A DNA stretch of 5,537 nt from Pedobacter sp. Lineage in GTDB: Bacteria > Bacteroidota > Bacteroidia > Sphingobacteriales > Sphingobacteriaceae. Shown here piece after piece: positions 1 to 5,255 of the stretch. Made by a program: the position numbers and the translations under genes. Below the pieces are notes generated by a model. The model did not search any database. It saw only the letters and a program-made list of their open reading frames with translations, and had not been told where the DNA came from. The stretch is from contig SEDG01000180.1 of NCBI GenBank assembly GCA_004295885.1, positions 1 to 5,537 of the forward strand. The letters run 5' to 3'. Positions within the stretch are counted from its first letter, which is position 1; each line of letters opens with the position of its first letter.

Positions 1-587
1 AATTCCATCTTCAATAAGAAAGCTACAATTAACTGGTCTTTTGCCTGTATCAATTTACCTATTTTCTTTGGAGGTATCAGATTAAAATCTGAGAAATTGA
101 TAGGTTGAAACCCAATTAGCTCCAGTGAGTTGTTCTTCATCTTTAACTGATAGCAGATCTCAAATCTTTTAGCTACTCCAGCAATAACGATTTCTACGTT
201 GCCTTTAATAAAACTTTTTCGCTGATCTAGATTTGGTGTTTCCTTTATTGACAGAAATTTAATTCTGAGTATCGGAAATTTATCATCCTGAAGTGTTTTT
301 CGCAATTGTTTAGTCATCATCATACTATTACAATCAAAGTTTCTCACTTCAATATTTAATGATCCAGAAAGCATGATCTTATTGGTTTTGTCTTGAGAAA
401 CAATAACGGTATCTGTTTTGGGATACTGTAAAATAGCACAAGAAAACTTATTGATATTGGTACTGCCATTTACAATCAGGCTACTATTTTCACTAATAAC
501 CCATCTAGAAGCACGATTAAGAGCTGTTTTACTAATTTTAAAACTAGTTAACAGTAAGACAAAAAGAAGGGCTAATAGCGTTTTCAT
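1..587 (-). CDS. YceI-family exported protein, divergent paralogue (3' end cut by window edge)
   Basis: The frame from ATG at 587 stays open for 195 codons to the window edge. Residues 4-16 form a hydrophobic signal segment (LLALLFVLLLTSF), so the protein is probably exported. Its cleavage site is unclear. From Trp29 on it follows the YceI lipocalin-like fold: WVISENSSLIVNGSTNINKF (29-48), then MTKQLRKTLQDDKFPILRIKF (91-111) and SDFNLIPPKKIG (166-177) followed by a final strand (184-194). These blocks line up with the upstream YceI protein (TDYGIEPP...GNDLTIQF), so only a few C-terminal residues should be missing. YceI proteins are periplasmic and some bind isoprenoid lipids; the ligand here is unknown. 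The usual HDW near the N-terminus is replaced by NKF, and there are three cysteines (50, 86, 145). It is the third gene of a minus-strand set, 52 bp after the barrel gene, with a terminator-like hairpin in between. Family confidence is good; function is unknown. Confidence 0.8.
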   Translation of the reverse strand, partial: MKTLLALLFVLLLTSFKISKTALNRASRWVISENSSLIVNGSTNINKFSCAILQYPKTDTVIVSQDKTNKIMLSGSLNIEVRNFDCNSMMMTKQLRKTLQDDKFPILRIKFLSIKETPNLDQRKSFIKGNVEIVIAGVAKRFEICYQLKMKNNSLELIGFQPINFSDFNLIPPKKIGKLIQAKDQLIVAFLLKME

Positions 588-595
588 AATATAAT

Positions 596-625
596 AAAAA
601 AGGCAGAAACGAGATTGTTTCTGCC
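596..625 (-). terminator. Terminator-like hairpin between barrel gene and downstream yceI
   Basis: A perfect 9-bp inverted repeat, GGCAGAAAC / GTTTCTGCC (602-610 and 617-625), encloses a 6-base loop. On the minus strand it is followed at once by six T residues (A596-601 on the plus strand), the form of an intrinsic terminator. It starts 14 bases after the barrel stop codon. The T-run ends 8 bases before the ATG at 587 of the next gene, leaving no room for a promoter after it. It probably gives partial termination, lowering expression of the last gene, or it acts as a 3' stabilising hairpin. Confidence 0.75.
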
Positions 626-639
626 CAATGTGTTATTGA

Positions 640-1962
640 TTAAAATCCTACTACTGCCTGGATCACATATCCTTTGAATTTTCCAGCATTGCGGTAATCT
701 GCAGTTGGAAAATCTTTGTATTTCTGAGTTACGTATTCACCTTTTAACAAAATGTTTTTTGTCATGAACCATCCTGCAGCAAAAGCAATACGATCCACTT
801 TTACATCCTCGGCATAATTAATCGCTGGTGTAGTTCCAACCGCAGCTACATTAGCCAATGCTGCAGTAACCACGTTGTATTTAGCGCCTATGAAGAAGTT
901 TTCTGTTTCACCGAATCTGTATACTGCATCTATCGCCATTTGCTCAGCTCCTCTTACATTGGTTTCCGTTTTAGATCTGCCTTTAGCATTTTCATAAGTT
1001 GCAAATAGTTCTAAACCTTGTAATTTCACAAAGGCATTTAACTGTAAGGCATTTACTTTTTTACTGAACCCAGGGTTAAATCTCCCTGAAAAGGCATTGG
1101 CTGCCGTTGTTCCTCCTGCTTTTTCTATTACCATAAAGTAATTAGAACCGGTGCGGTCGCCACCAAATAGGGTCTGTCCGCCTGAGCTATTATTAGTGTA
1201 ATATGAAGCGGCAAAACGAAATCTAACGTCTTTACTTAGTTGTTTATCGAACCCGCCTTTTAAATAGATGGCTGGAGATTTATGCACATTGGCATCTTGT
1301 GGCGTAGCAATCAAACTATCAATATTCCCTTTGATCATTCCGTTAGAAACACCAACCATTCCGAACAAGCCATTTTTCCTAACTAAAATCTCTCCCCCAA
1401 TTTCTGTGGTAAAACCATCCATGATATAGTTTTCTATGAAGGGATTGTAAATTGTTTGTCCACCATCAGATCTACGAAAATGTTGATCGCCATAATTGAT
1501 TTCCATGTGACCAATCTTAATAGTCGTTACCGACATGATATCGTCCCAAATCTGGCCTTTAAATGGTAGCTTATCAAACTGAATGTAACCACCTTTTACC
1601 CAAGTTTCGTTATGGTGACGAGATGATAGATAACTAGTTAAGTTTAATCTGATTCCATCAGCCAATTGCACATCCATAAATAAATTGGCATTAGCCGTAT
1701 TAAACCCTGGGGTAATTTTATATAATCCGCCAGATGTGTTCTTATGTTTTAAACCCTGAAAAGACTGTGTAAAACCTGCACCAAATTTAACCTTCAGTTT
1801 ATCGAATATAGCATTGCTATCTTTTGGCGCTTCAAATACATTGATACCAGATTTATCGTATGGACGTAGATTTGCTACTTGGGCATCGGCGCTAAAGCTA
1901 AAGAGAATGATTAATGCAGTAGCAATTAATGTTACCTGCATATTTGTAAAGGTATTTTTCAT
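640..1962 (-). CDS. Outer-membrane beta-barrel (porin-like) protein
   Basis: This 440-residue protein has a clear signal peptide: hydrophobic residues 10-23 and a likely signal peptidase I site after Ala27 (SADA/QV). The mature part has the alternating polar/hydrophobic, aromatic-rich segments of an outer-membrane barrel. Examples are 91-112, 196-208, 230-256, 305-325, 342-366, 390-412 and 429-440. It ends in Phe (YVIQAVVGF), the C-terminal signature used for barrel assembly by BamA. A conserved-looking loop, GDQHFRRSDGGQTIYNPFIENYIMDG, lies at 158-183 and resembles porin-type proteins of Bacteroidota that are usually left as hypothetical. There is no TonB box or plug domain, and the length is far below a SusC/TonB receptor, so passive channel or lipid/solute passage is more likely. 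It begins 26 bp after the upstream yceI stop, so the two are almost certainly cotranscribed. Substrate unknown; the barrel call is firm, the porin role is inferred. Confidence 0.75.
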   Translation of the reverse strand: MKNTFTNMQVTLIATALIILFSFSADAQVANLRPYDKSGINVFEAPKDSNAIFDKLKVKFGAGFTQSFQGLKHKNTSGGLYKITPGFNTANANLFMDVQLADGIRLNLTSYLSSRHHNETWVKGGYIQFDKLPFKGQIWDDIMSVTTIKIGHMEINYGDQHFRRSDGGQTIYNPFIENYIMDGFTTEIGGEILVRKNGLFGMVGVSNGMIKGNIDSLIATPQDANVHKSPAIYLKGGFDKQLSKDVRFRFAASYYTNNSSGGQTLFGGDRTGSNYFMVIEKAGGTTAANAFSGRFNPGFSKKVNALQLNAFVKLQGLELFATYENAKGRSKTETNVRGAEQMAIDAVYRFGETENFFIGAKYNVVTAALANVAAVGTTPAINYAEDVKVDRIAFAAGWFMTKNILLKGEYVTQKYKDFPTADYRNAGKFKGYVIQAVVGF

Positions 1963-1988
1963 GATTTCTATTTTAGAGATGTATATTA

Positions 1989-2615
1989 TTATTTGGTTAA
2001 GCTTGTTTTACCATAGCTTAAATTAAATTGAATGGTTAAATCGTTACCTACTGTCATCGCTCCTAGCATAAAACTTGGTGGCTCTATCCCATAATCAGTT
2101 AACATTAATTTTTCTGTTCCATGGCAGCTAATAGATCCATCGTTGTTTACTAAAGCCATCACTTTCATTCCTATACTTTGGGTTTTACCAGCTATGGTAA
2201 GTATACCTGTTGTTTGTATAACATATTTGTTTGCTTGAATCATTGTAACTGTAGCAAACGTAAGTTGATAGTTAATCTTTGGAAAAGCATCAGCCTTCAT
2301 GCTTTTATAAGTCCTATTATCCATTGAGGTCTTATCGCTCTTTAAACTTTTTGCAACCACTGTAAATTTTAGTGCGGTCAGCTCAACCAGTTCATCACGA
2401 CTATTAAACTTAAAAGTGCCAGTGCTTTCTAAATCTTTTGCGGTCATTGTCCAATCATGCACATTTGATTTGCCTAAGACCTTAATGGCATTTTCTTTTG
2501 ATGAGGTTAATTTGTATGCGGTTTGAGCCATGATCACCTGTGGCGAAAGCATTAACATTACAATGGCGATTTTTAAAATGTTCCAGCTGTACTGGAGTTT
2601 TTGATTTGTTTTCAT
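1989..2615 (-). CDS. YceI-family periplasmic protein
   Basis: This is a complete 208-residue YceI-family protein. The N-terminus has a basic stretch, a hydrophobic core (about 12-29) and a likely signal peptidase I site after Ala30 (VIMA/QT), so it should be periplasmic. Family hallmarks are GKSNVHDW (48-55), MDNRTYKSMKADAFPKINYQL (98-118), GKTQSI (143-148) and TDYGIEPPSFMLGAMTVGNDLTIQF (173-197). YceI proteins form a lipocalin-like barrel; the Thermus homologue binds polyisoprenoid and the E. coli protein is base-induced, but no ligand can be assigned here. It is the first gene of the minus-strand envelope operon, with a -7 element about 29 bp upstream of the ATG, followed closely by the barrel gene. 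The start at 2615 is preceded by CCCCC and no Shine-Dalgarno sequence, as is common in Bacteroidota; it is preferred because it gives an intact signal peptide. Confidence 0.9.
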   Translation of the reverse strand: MKTNQKLQYSWNILKIAIVMLMLSPQVIMAQTAYKLTSSKENAIKVLGKSNVHDWTMTAKDLESTGTFKFNSRDELVELTALKFTVVAKSLKSDKTSMDNRTYKSMKADAFPKINYQLTFATVTMIQANKYVIQTTGILTIAGKTQSIGMKVMALVNNDGSISCHGTEKLMLTDYGIEPPSFMLGAMTVGNDLTIQFNLSYGKTSLTK

Positions 2616-2643
2616 GGGGGATAATTGAGTTTTAATTGTTAAT

Positions 2644-2651
2644 CAAATGTA
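2644..2651 (-). promoter_or_regulatory. -7 promoter element for the YceI/barrel operon
   Basis: Read on the minus strand this is TACATTTG, a full match to the Bacteroidota sigma-ABfr -7 consensus TAnnTTTG. It would start transcription near 2636-2639, giving a leader of about 20-25 bases before the ATG at 2615. No convincing -33 TTTG is seen at the expected spacing, which fits an activator-dependent promoter, but absence of a weak motif proves little. Confidence 0.5.
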
Positions 2652-2695
2652 GCTTGACAATTAGCCAGTGGTAATGATTAGCAATAGGTATTAAA

Positions 2696-2709
2696 TTGAT
2701 ACTCATCAC
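2696..2709. promoter_or_regulatory. FNR/Crp-like binding site candidate
   Basis: The sequence TTGAT-ACTC-ATCAC matches 9 of 10 fixed positions of the FNR consensus TTGAT-N4-ATCAA, with the correct 4-base spacer. It sits in the divergent intergenic region. Its centre is roughly 64 bases upstream of the start site predicted for the YceI operon, close to the -61.5 position of class I Crp/Fnr activation. It is about 110 bases from the predicted usp start site. Bacteroidota carry several Crp/Fnr-type regulators with related sites. No regulator gene is in the window, so its identity is inferred. Confidence 0.4.
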
Positions 2710-2742
2710 TTTTTAAAAAAGTTAATTATTTGAAAATCAATT

Positions 2743-2761
2743 AATAATGACAATCATTTTT
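2743..2761. promoter_or_regulatory. Fur-box-like palindrome
   Basis: The core AATGA-CAA-TCATT (2746-2758) is a perfect 5-bp inverted repeat. Over 19 bases it agrees with the classical Fur consensus GATAATGATAATCATTATC at 15 positions. A weaker 13/19 match lies at 2670-2688, just upstream of the -7 element of the YceI operon. The region is very AT-rich, which raises the chance of such matches, and neither flanking gene is a typical iron gene. Another palindrome-binding regulator is equally possible. Confidence 0.25.
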
Positions 2762-2774
2762 TAATATGTTTTAA

Positions 2775-2785
2775 CTCATTATGAG
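2775..2785. repeat. Perfect 11-bp palindrome at the -33 position of the usp promoter
   Basis: CTCAT-T-ATGAG is a perfect inverted repeat with a 1-base centre. It ends 15 bases before the -7 element of the usp promoter, where a -33 element would be expected and no TTTG is visible. It could be an operator or activator site, but it is short and unassigned. Confidence 0.25.
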
Positions 2786-2800
2786 CAATTATTCACCTAG

Positions 2801-2808
2801 TAATTTTG
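2801..2808 (+). promoter_or_regulatory. -7 promoter element for usp
   Basis: TAATTTTG matches the Bacteroidota -7 consensus TAnnTTTG in full. Transcription would begin around 2812-2816, leaving a leader of only about 8-12 bases before the ATG at 2824. The element overlaps the in-frame TTG at 2806, so that TTG is most likely promoter DNA and not a start codon. Confidence 0.5.
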
Positions 2809-2823
2809 AGAAAAACAATTACC

Positions 2824-3693
2824 ATGAAAAAGATTCTTATACCTATTGATTTTTCTGTTTGCGCAGATAACGCAGTTCATTATGCCATTCAATTGGCAAA
2901 GGTTGCAAAGGCTGATGTTCACATTTGCCATGCATTAATTCCGATCGAAAGCAACATCATGTACGGGATAGCTATCTCTACACAAAATGATGAGCAAGCG
3001 CAGTTATTAAAGACAGAACAATACCTTAAAACTTATGCTGAAAAAATTATTAAGGAAGAGGATTTGAATACACCCAACTCTCCTACTTTAATTTATACCT
3101 GCATCACTGGCACTGTAAAAAACCTCATAAAACAAATGCTGGATCAACAAAAAATAGACTTAATTATAATGGGCTTATCTGGAGCTGGCGAAATTAAAAG
3201 ATTTATAATGGGCAGCAATAGCCGAGATCAAATCGAGGATGCAAAAGTTCCAATTCTGTTAATTCCTCGAAAAGCACATTATACGGTTCTCAAGAAAGTT
3301 GCATTTGCGACAGACCTTAATGTAGCGGACATGAACTCAATACAAAATATTGCCAGACTGTTCTGCAGATTTGAACCTGAGATCTTATTGACAAATATAG
3401 ATGCGTTACCCTCTGCTATTCATAACCCTAATAGTGTTGCCAACTTGTTCCTTAAAAATGTAACTGGAAAAATCAATTATTCTAAAATCTATTACCGCCA
3501 TATACAACAGAAAAATGTTAATGATGGCTTAATGTGGTTAGTAGAAAAAGGCCAGACAGAAATATTGGCAATGATTCATCGCCATAAAGGTATGTTTGCT
3601 GAACTTCTTAACGGCAGTCATACAAAACAGATAGCGAAAAGCATAACATTACCACTTTTAGTATTGCCTGAGGAAAGTGAAATTTTAGGCTAA
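2824..3693 (+). CDS. Universal stress protein with tandem UspA domains
   Basis: This 289-residue cytoplasmic protein has two UspA folds. Domain 1 (1 to about 148) opens with MKKILIPIDFS and carries the complete ATP-binding motif G-2X-G-9X-G-S (Gly117, Gly120, Gly130-Ser131); Asp9 is the usual adenine-contacting acid. Domain 2 (about 153-285) opens with KKVAFATDL (Asp164) and ends with NGSHTKQIAKSITLPLLVL. Its first two motif glycines are replaced by Ile251 and His254, leaving only Gly264-Ser265, so domain 2 probably binds nucleotide poorly. USPs act in survival under starvation, hypoxia or redox stress by ATP-dependent signalling or protein contacts. The ATG at 2824 is chosen over the in-frame TTG at 2806 because it gives the canonical USP N-terminus and the TTG lies inside the -7 element. 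The gene is divergent from the YceI operon and convergent with the AdhP operon, and appears monocistronic. Confidence 0.93.
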   Translation: MKKILIPIDFSVCADNAVHYAIQLAKVAKADVHICHALIPIESNIMYGIAISTQNDEQAQLLKTEQYLKTYAEKIIKEEDLNTPNSPTLIYTCITGTVKNLIKQMLDQQKIDLIIMGLSGAGEIKRFIMGSNSRDQIEDAKVPILLIPRKAHYTVLKKVAFATDLNVADMNSIQNIARLFCRFEPEILLTNIDALPSAIHNPNSVANLFLKNVTGKINYSKIYYRHIQQKNVNDGLMWLVEKGQTEILAMIHRHKGMFAELLNGSHTKQIAKSITLPLLVLPEESEILG

Positions 3694-3714
3694 CGATAAA
3701 ATAGATATTATGCT

Positions 3715-3755
3715 AAAAAAACCTCTTATCTCAAAAAGATAAGGGGTTTCATTTT
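3715..3755. terminator. Bidirectional intrinsic terminator between usp and the AdhP operon
   Basis: The arms AAACCTCTTATCT (3719-3731) and AGATAAGGGGTTT (3737-3749) form a 13-bp stem with one T-G wobble and a 5-base loop. On the plus strand the stem is followed by CATTTT, ending usp 26 bases after its stop codon. On the minus strand it runs into seven T residues (A3715-3721), ending the operon 21 bases after the stop of the 132-residue gene. Both convergent units share one hairpin. Confidence 0.9.
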
Positions 3756-3769
3756 GGAACTAATGGTTT

Positions 3770-4168
3770 TTAGTTTCCTTCTACCATTAAAAAAAGTTTG
3801 CTTTTTAACAACCTGTCTGACAATAAAAGTTCTTGTACCTCTAACGTTATTGCAGCATGCTCTTCAATTAAATTGATTCCCACAATGTGTTCAGCATCTT
3901 TAAATATATCCTCCAGCATGTGCTGATGTTTTAATACCAAACTCTTTAATTTAACTGTTCTTTCATTTAAATTCGCCAGACTTTCACTAATTAGGTTGAT
4001 TTGCCTTGTGGTGTGGCTTTTTCCAATTACAAATAGCTTTTGTCCAAAAAGTTTTTGGAAGAAGCGATTTTCATCCTCCAAAAAAAGCACCTGAGACATC
4101 CATTCTTTATTTTGCAAATAAAGTTCTTGCAATTCTATTGATAATCTTGATTCTGATAAAACATCCAT
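3770..4168 (-). CDS. Small helical cytoplasmic protein of unknown function
   Basis: I do not recognise this 132-residue protein. It has no signal peptide and no membrane segment. It is rich in Leu, Glu, Lys and Gln and reads as two or three long amphipathic helices (about 6-46, 53-94 and 98-127) with heptad-like leucine spacing, so a helical bundle or coiled-coil dimer is likely. The N-terminal helix has a distinctive aromatic/acidic patch, EWMSQVLFLEDENRFFQKLF (22-41). There are no cysteines; histidines lie at 52, 81, 83, 94 and 104. It starts 22 bp after the adhP stop, with no promoter or terminator between, and is the last gene of the operon before the shared terminator. Good coding continuity, an operonic position and a matched terminator make it a real gene. 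Its neighbours suggest a role in the same stress or fermentative response, but this is guilt by association. Confidence 0.8.
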   Translation of the reverse strand: MDVLSESRLSIELQELYLQNKEWMSQVLFLEDENRFFQKLFGQKLFVIGKSHTTRQINLISESLANLNERTVKLKSLVLKHQHMLEDIFKDAEHIVGINLIEEHAAITLEVQELLLSDRLLKSKLFLMVEGN

Positions 4169-4190
4169 CTTTTTAAGTTTTAGGTAATTG

Positions 4191-5225
4191 TTAAGGATTA
4201 GAAATTTGGAGTACGATACGACCTTCGATCTCTCCTTTTTTCATTTGTTCTAATATTTCGTTGATGTCTTCCAATTTTGCAGCATGCACTGTTGCTTTTA
4301 CTTTGCCTTCTACCGCAAAGCCGATTGCTTCCTGCATGTCTTTCCTTGTACCTACAATAGAACCTCTAACTGTATAACGGTTTAACACGGTATCAAAAAT
4401 TGGCAAGTCGAAACTACCTGGAGGCAATCCGTTTAAGGAAATTGTTCCTTTCCTCCTCAACGCTGTTAATGCCTGTTTAAAAGCAATTGGAGAAACCGCC
4501 GTAACCAGAACGCCATGCATCCCACCTGTTTGCTTCTTTAGGAAAAAACCTGGGTCGTCATTTAATGCATTCACAGTTAAATCGGCACCCAATCTTTTGG
4601 CAAGTGCCAATTTATCATCCGAAACATCAATTGCAGCCACATGTAAGCCCATCGCTTTTGCGTATTGAACGGCTAAATGTCCCAATCCGCCGATACCAGA
4701 AATGGCAACCCATTCGCCAGGTTTGGCTTCTGTTTCTTTTAAGCCTTTGTAAACTGTTACACCAGCACAGGTAATAGGTGCCATTTCTAAAAAATTAATT
4801 CCCTCAGGGAAATGAGCAACATACCTTGCATCGGCTATCACATATTCTGCGTAACCACCATCAACACTATAGCCTCCATTCTTTTGGCTTTCACATAATG
4901 TTTCCCATCCGGTGATGCAATATTCGCAATGCCCGCAAGCACTAAACAACCAAGGTGCGCCAACTACATCGCCTTTTTTTACATTTTCTACTCCTCTACC
5001 CAAAGCCACTACATAACCTACTGCCTCGTGACCAGGAATTAGTGGCAATTTTGGCTTTACTGGCCAATCGCCCATGCAAGCATGCAAATCTGTATGGCAA
5101 ACGCCACTGCTAACTACTTTGATTAACACCTGATTTTCGCCAGGCATTTTTACTTCTACTTGTTCTATGGTAAGCGGCTTGCCAAATTCATGTAACACGG
5201 CGGCTTTCATTGTTTTTGGAATCAT
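4191..5225 (-). CDS. adhP: Zinc-dependent alcohol dehydrogenase, AdhP type
   Basis: This medium-chain dehydrogenase/reductase oxidises primary alcohols such as ethanol, or reduces aldehydes, with NAD(H) in the cytoplasm. The GroES-like N-terminal domain carries the catalytic zinc ligands Cys43 (GVCHTDLH), His66 (GHE, with Glu67) and Cys153 (ITCAGVTVYKGL). The structural zinc is bound by Cys97, Cys100, Cys103 and Cys111. The Rossmann domain has GIGGLG at 177-182 and Asp200 after the second strand (AAIDVS), which favours NAD over NADP. Its 344 residues fit the AdhP subfamily (about 336-345). All key residues are present. Two starts are possible: ATG at 5225, or ATG at 5210, which gives the usual MKAAVLHEFG; neither has a clear Shine-Dalgarno sequence. 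It lies 30 bp downstream of the CoA-transferase gene and 22 bp upstream of the helical protein gene, forming one operon. The direction in vivo cannot be read from sequence; context favours aldehyde reduction or alcohol turnover under low oxygen. Confidence 0.93.
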   Translation of the reverse strand: MIPKTMKAAVLHEFGKPLTIEQVEVKMPGENQVLIKVVSSGVCHTDLHACMGDWPVKPKLPLIPGHEAVGYVVALGRGVENVKKGDVVGAPWLFSACGHCEYCITGWETLCESQKNGGYSVDGGYAEYVIADARYVAHFPEGINFLEMAPITCAGVTVYKGLKETEAKPGEWVAISGIGGLGHLAVQYAKAMGLHVAAIDVSDDKLALAKRLGADLTVNALNDDPGFFLKKQTGGMHGVLVTAVSPIAFKQALTALRRKGTISLNGLPPGSFDLPIFDTVLNRYTVRGSIVGTRKDMQEAIGFAVEGKVKATVHAAKLEDINEILEQMKKGEIEGRIVLQISNP

Positions 5226-5255
5226 CTTAGGTTTATAATAGGGTGAAAAATTCGA

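Noticed and set aside
636..649. FNR-like sequence TTGAT-TAAA-ATCCT
   Set aside because: Only 8 of 10 positions match and it spans the 3' end of the barrel gene, so it is probably chance.
1814..2026. Plus-strand open frame of 70 codons
   Set aside because: It lies antisense to the barrel and YceI genes, which have strong family and signal-peptide evidence. Its product has no recognisable features.
2730..2740. Palindrome TTGA-AAA-TCAA as a Crp/Fnr site
   Set aside because: The spacing between half-sites is too short for the Crp/Fnr family, and such palindromes are expected in DNA this AT-rich.
2806..2823. TTG as start codon of usp, adding six residues
   Set aside because: It falls within a full-match -7 element, and the ATG at 2824 gives the canonical USP start MKKILIPIDFS.
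3756..3778. Second inverted repeat, GGAACTAA / TTAGTTTCC, over the stop codon of the 132-residue gene
   Set aside because: The stem needs a bulge, is AT-rich and has no T-run. The nearby 13-bp hairpin already explains termination.
4565..4774. Plus-strand open frame of 69 codons
   Set aside because: It is antisense to the Rossmann domain of adhP, a shadow of that gene's codon pattern.
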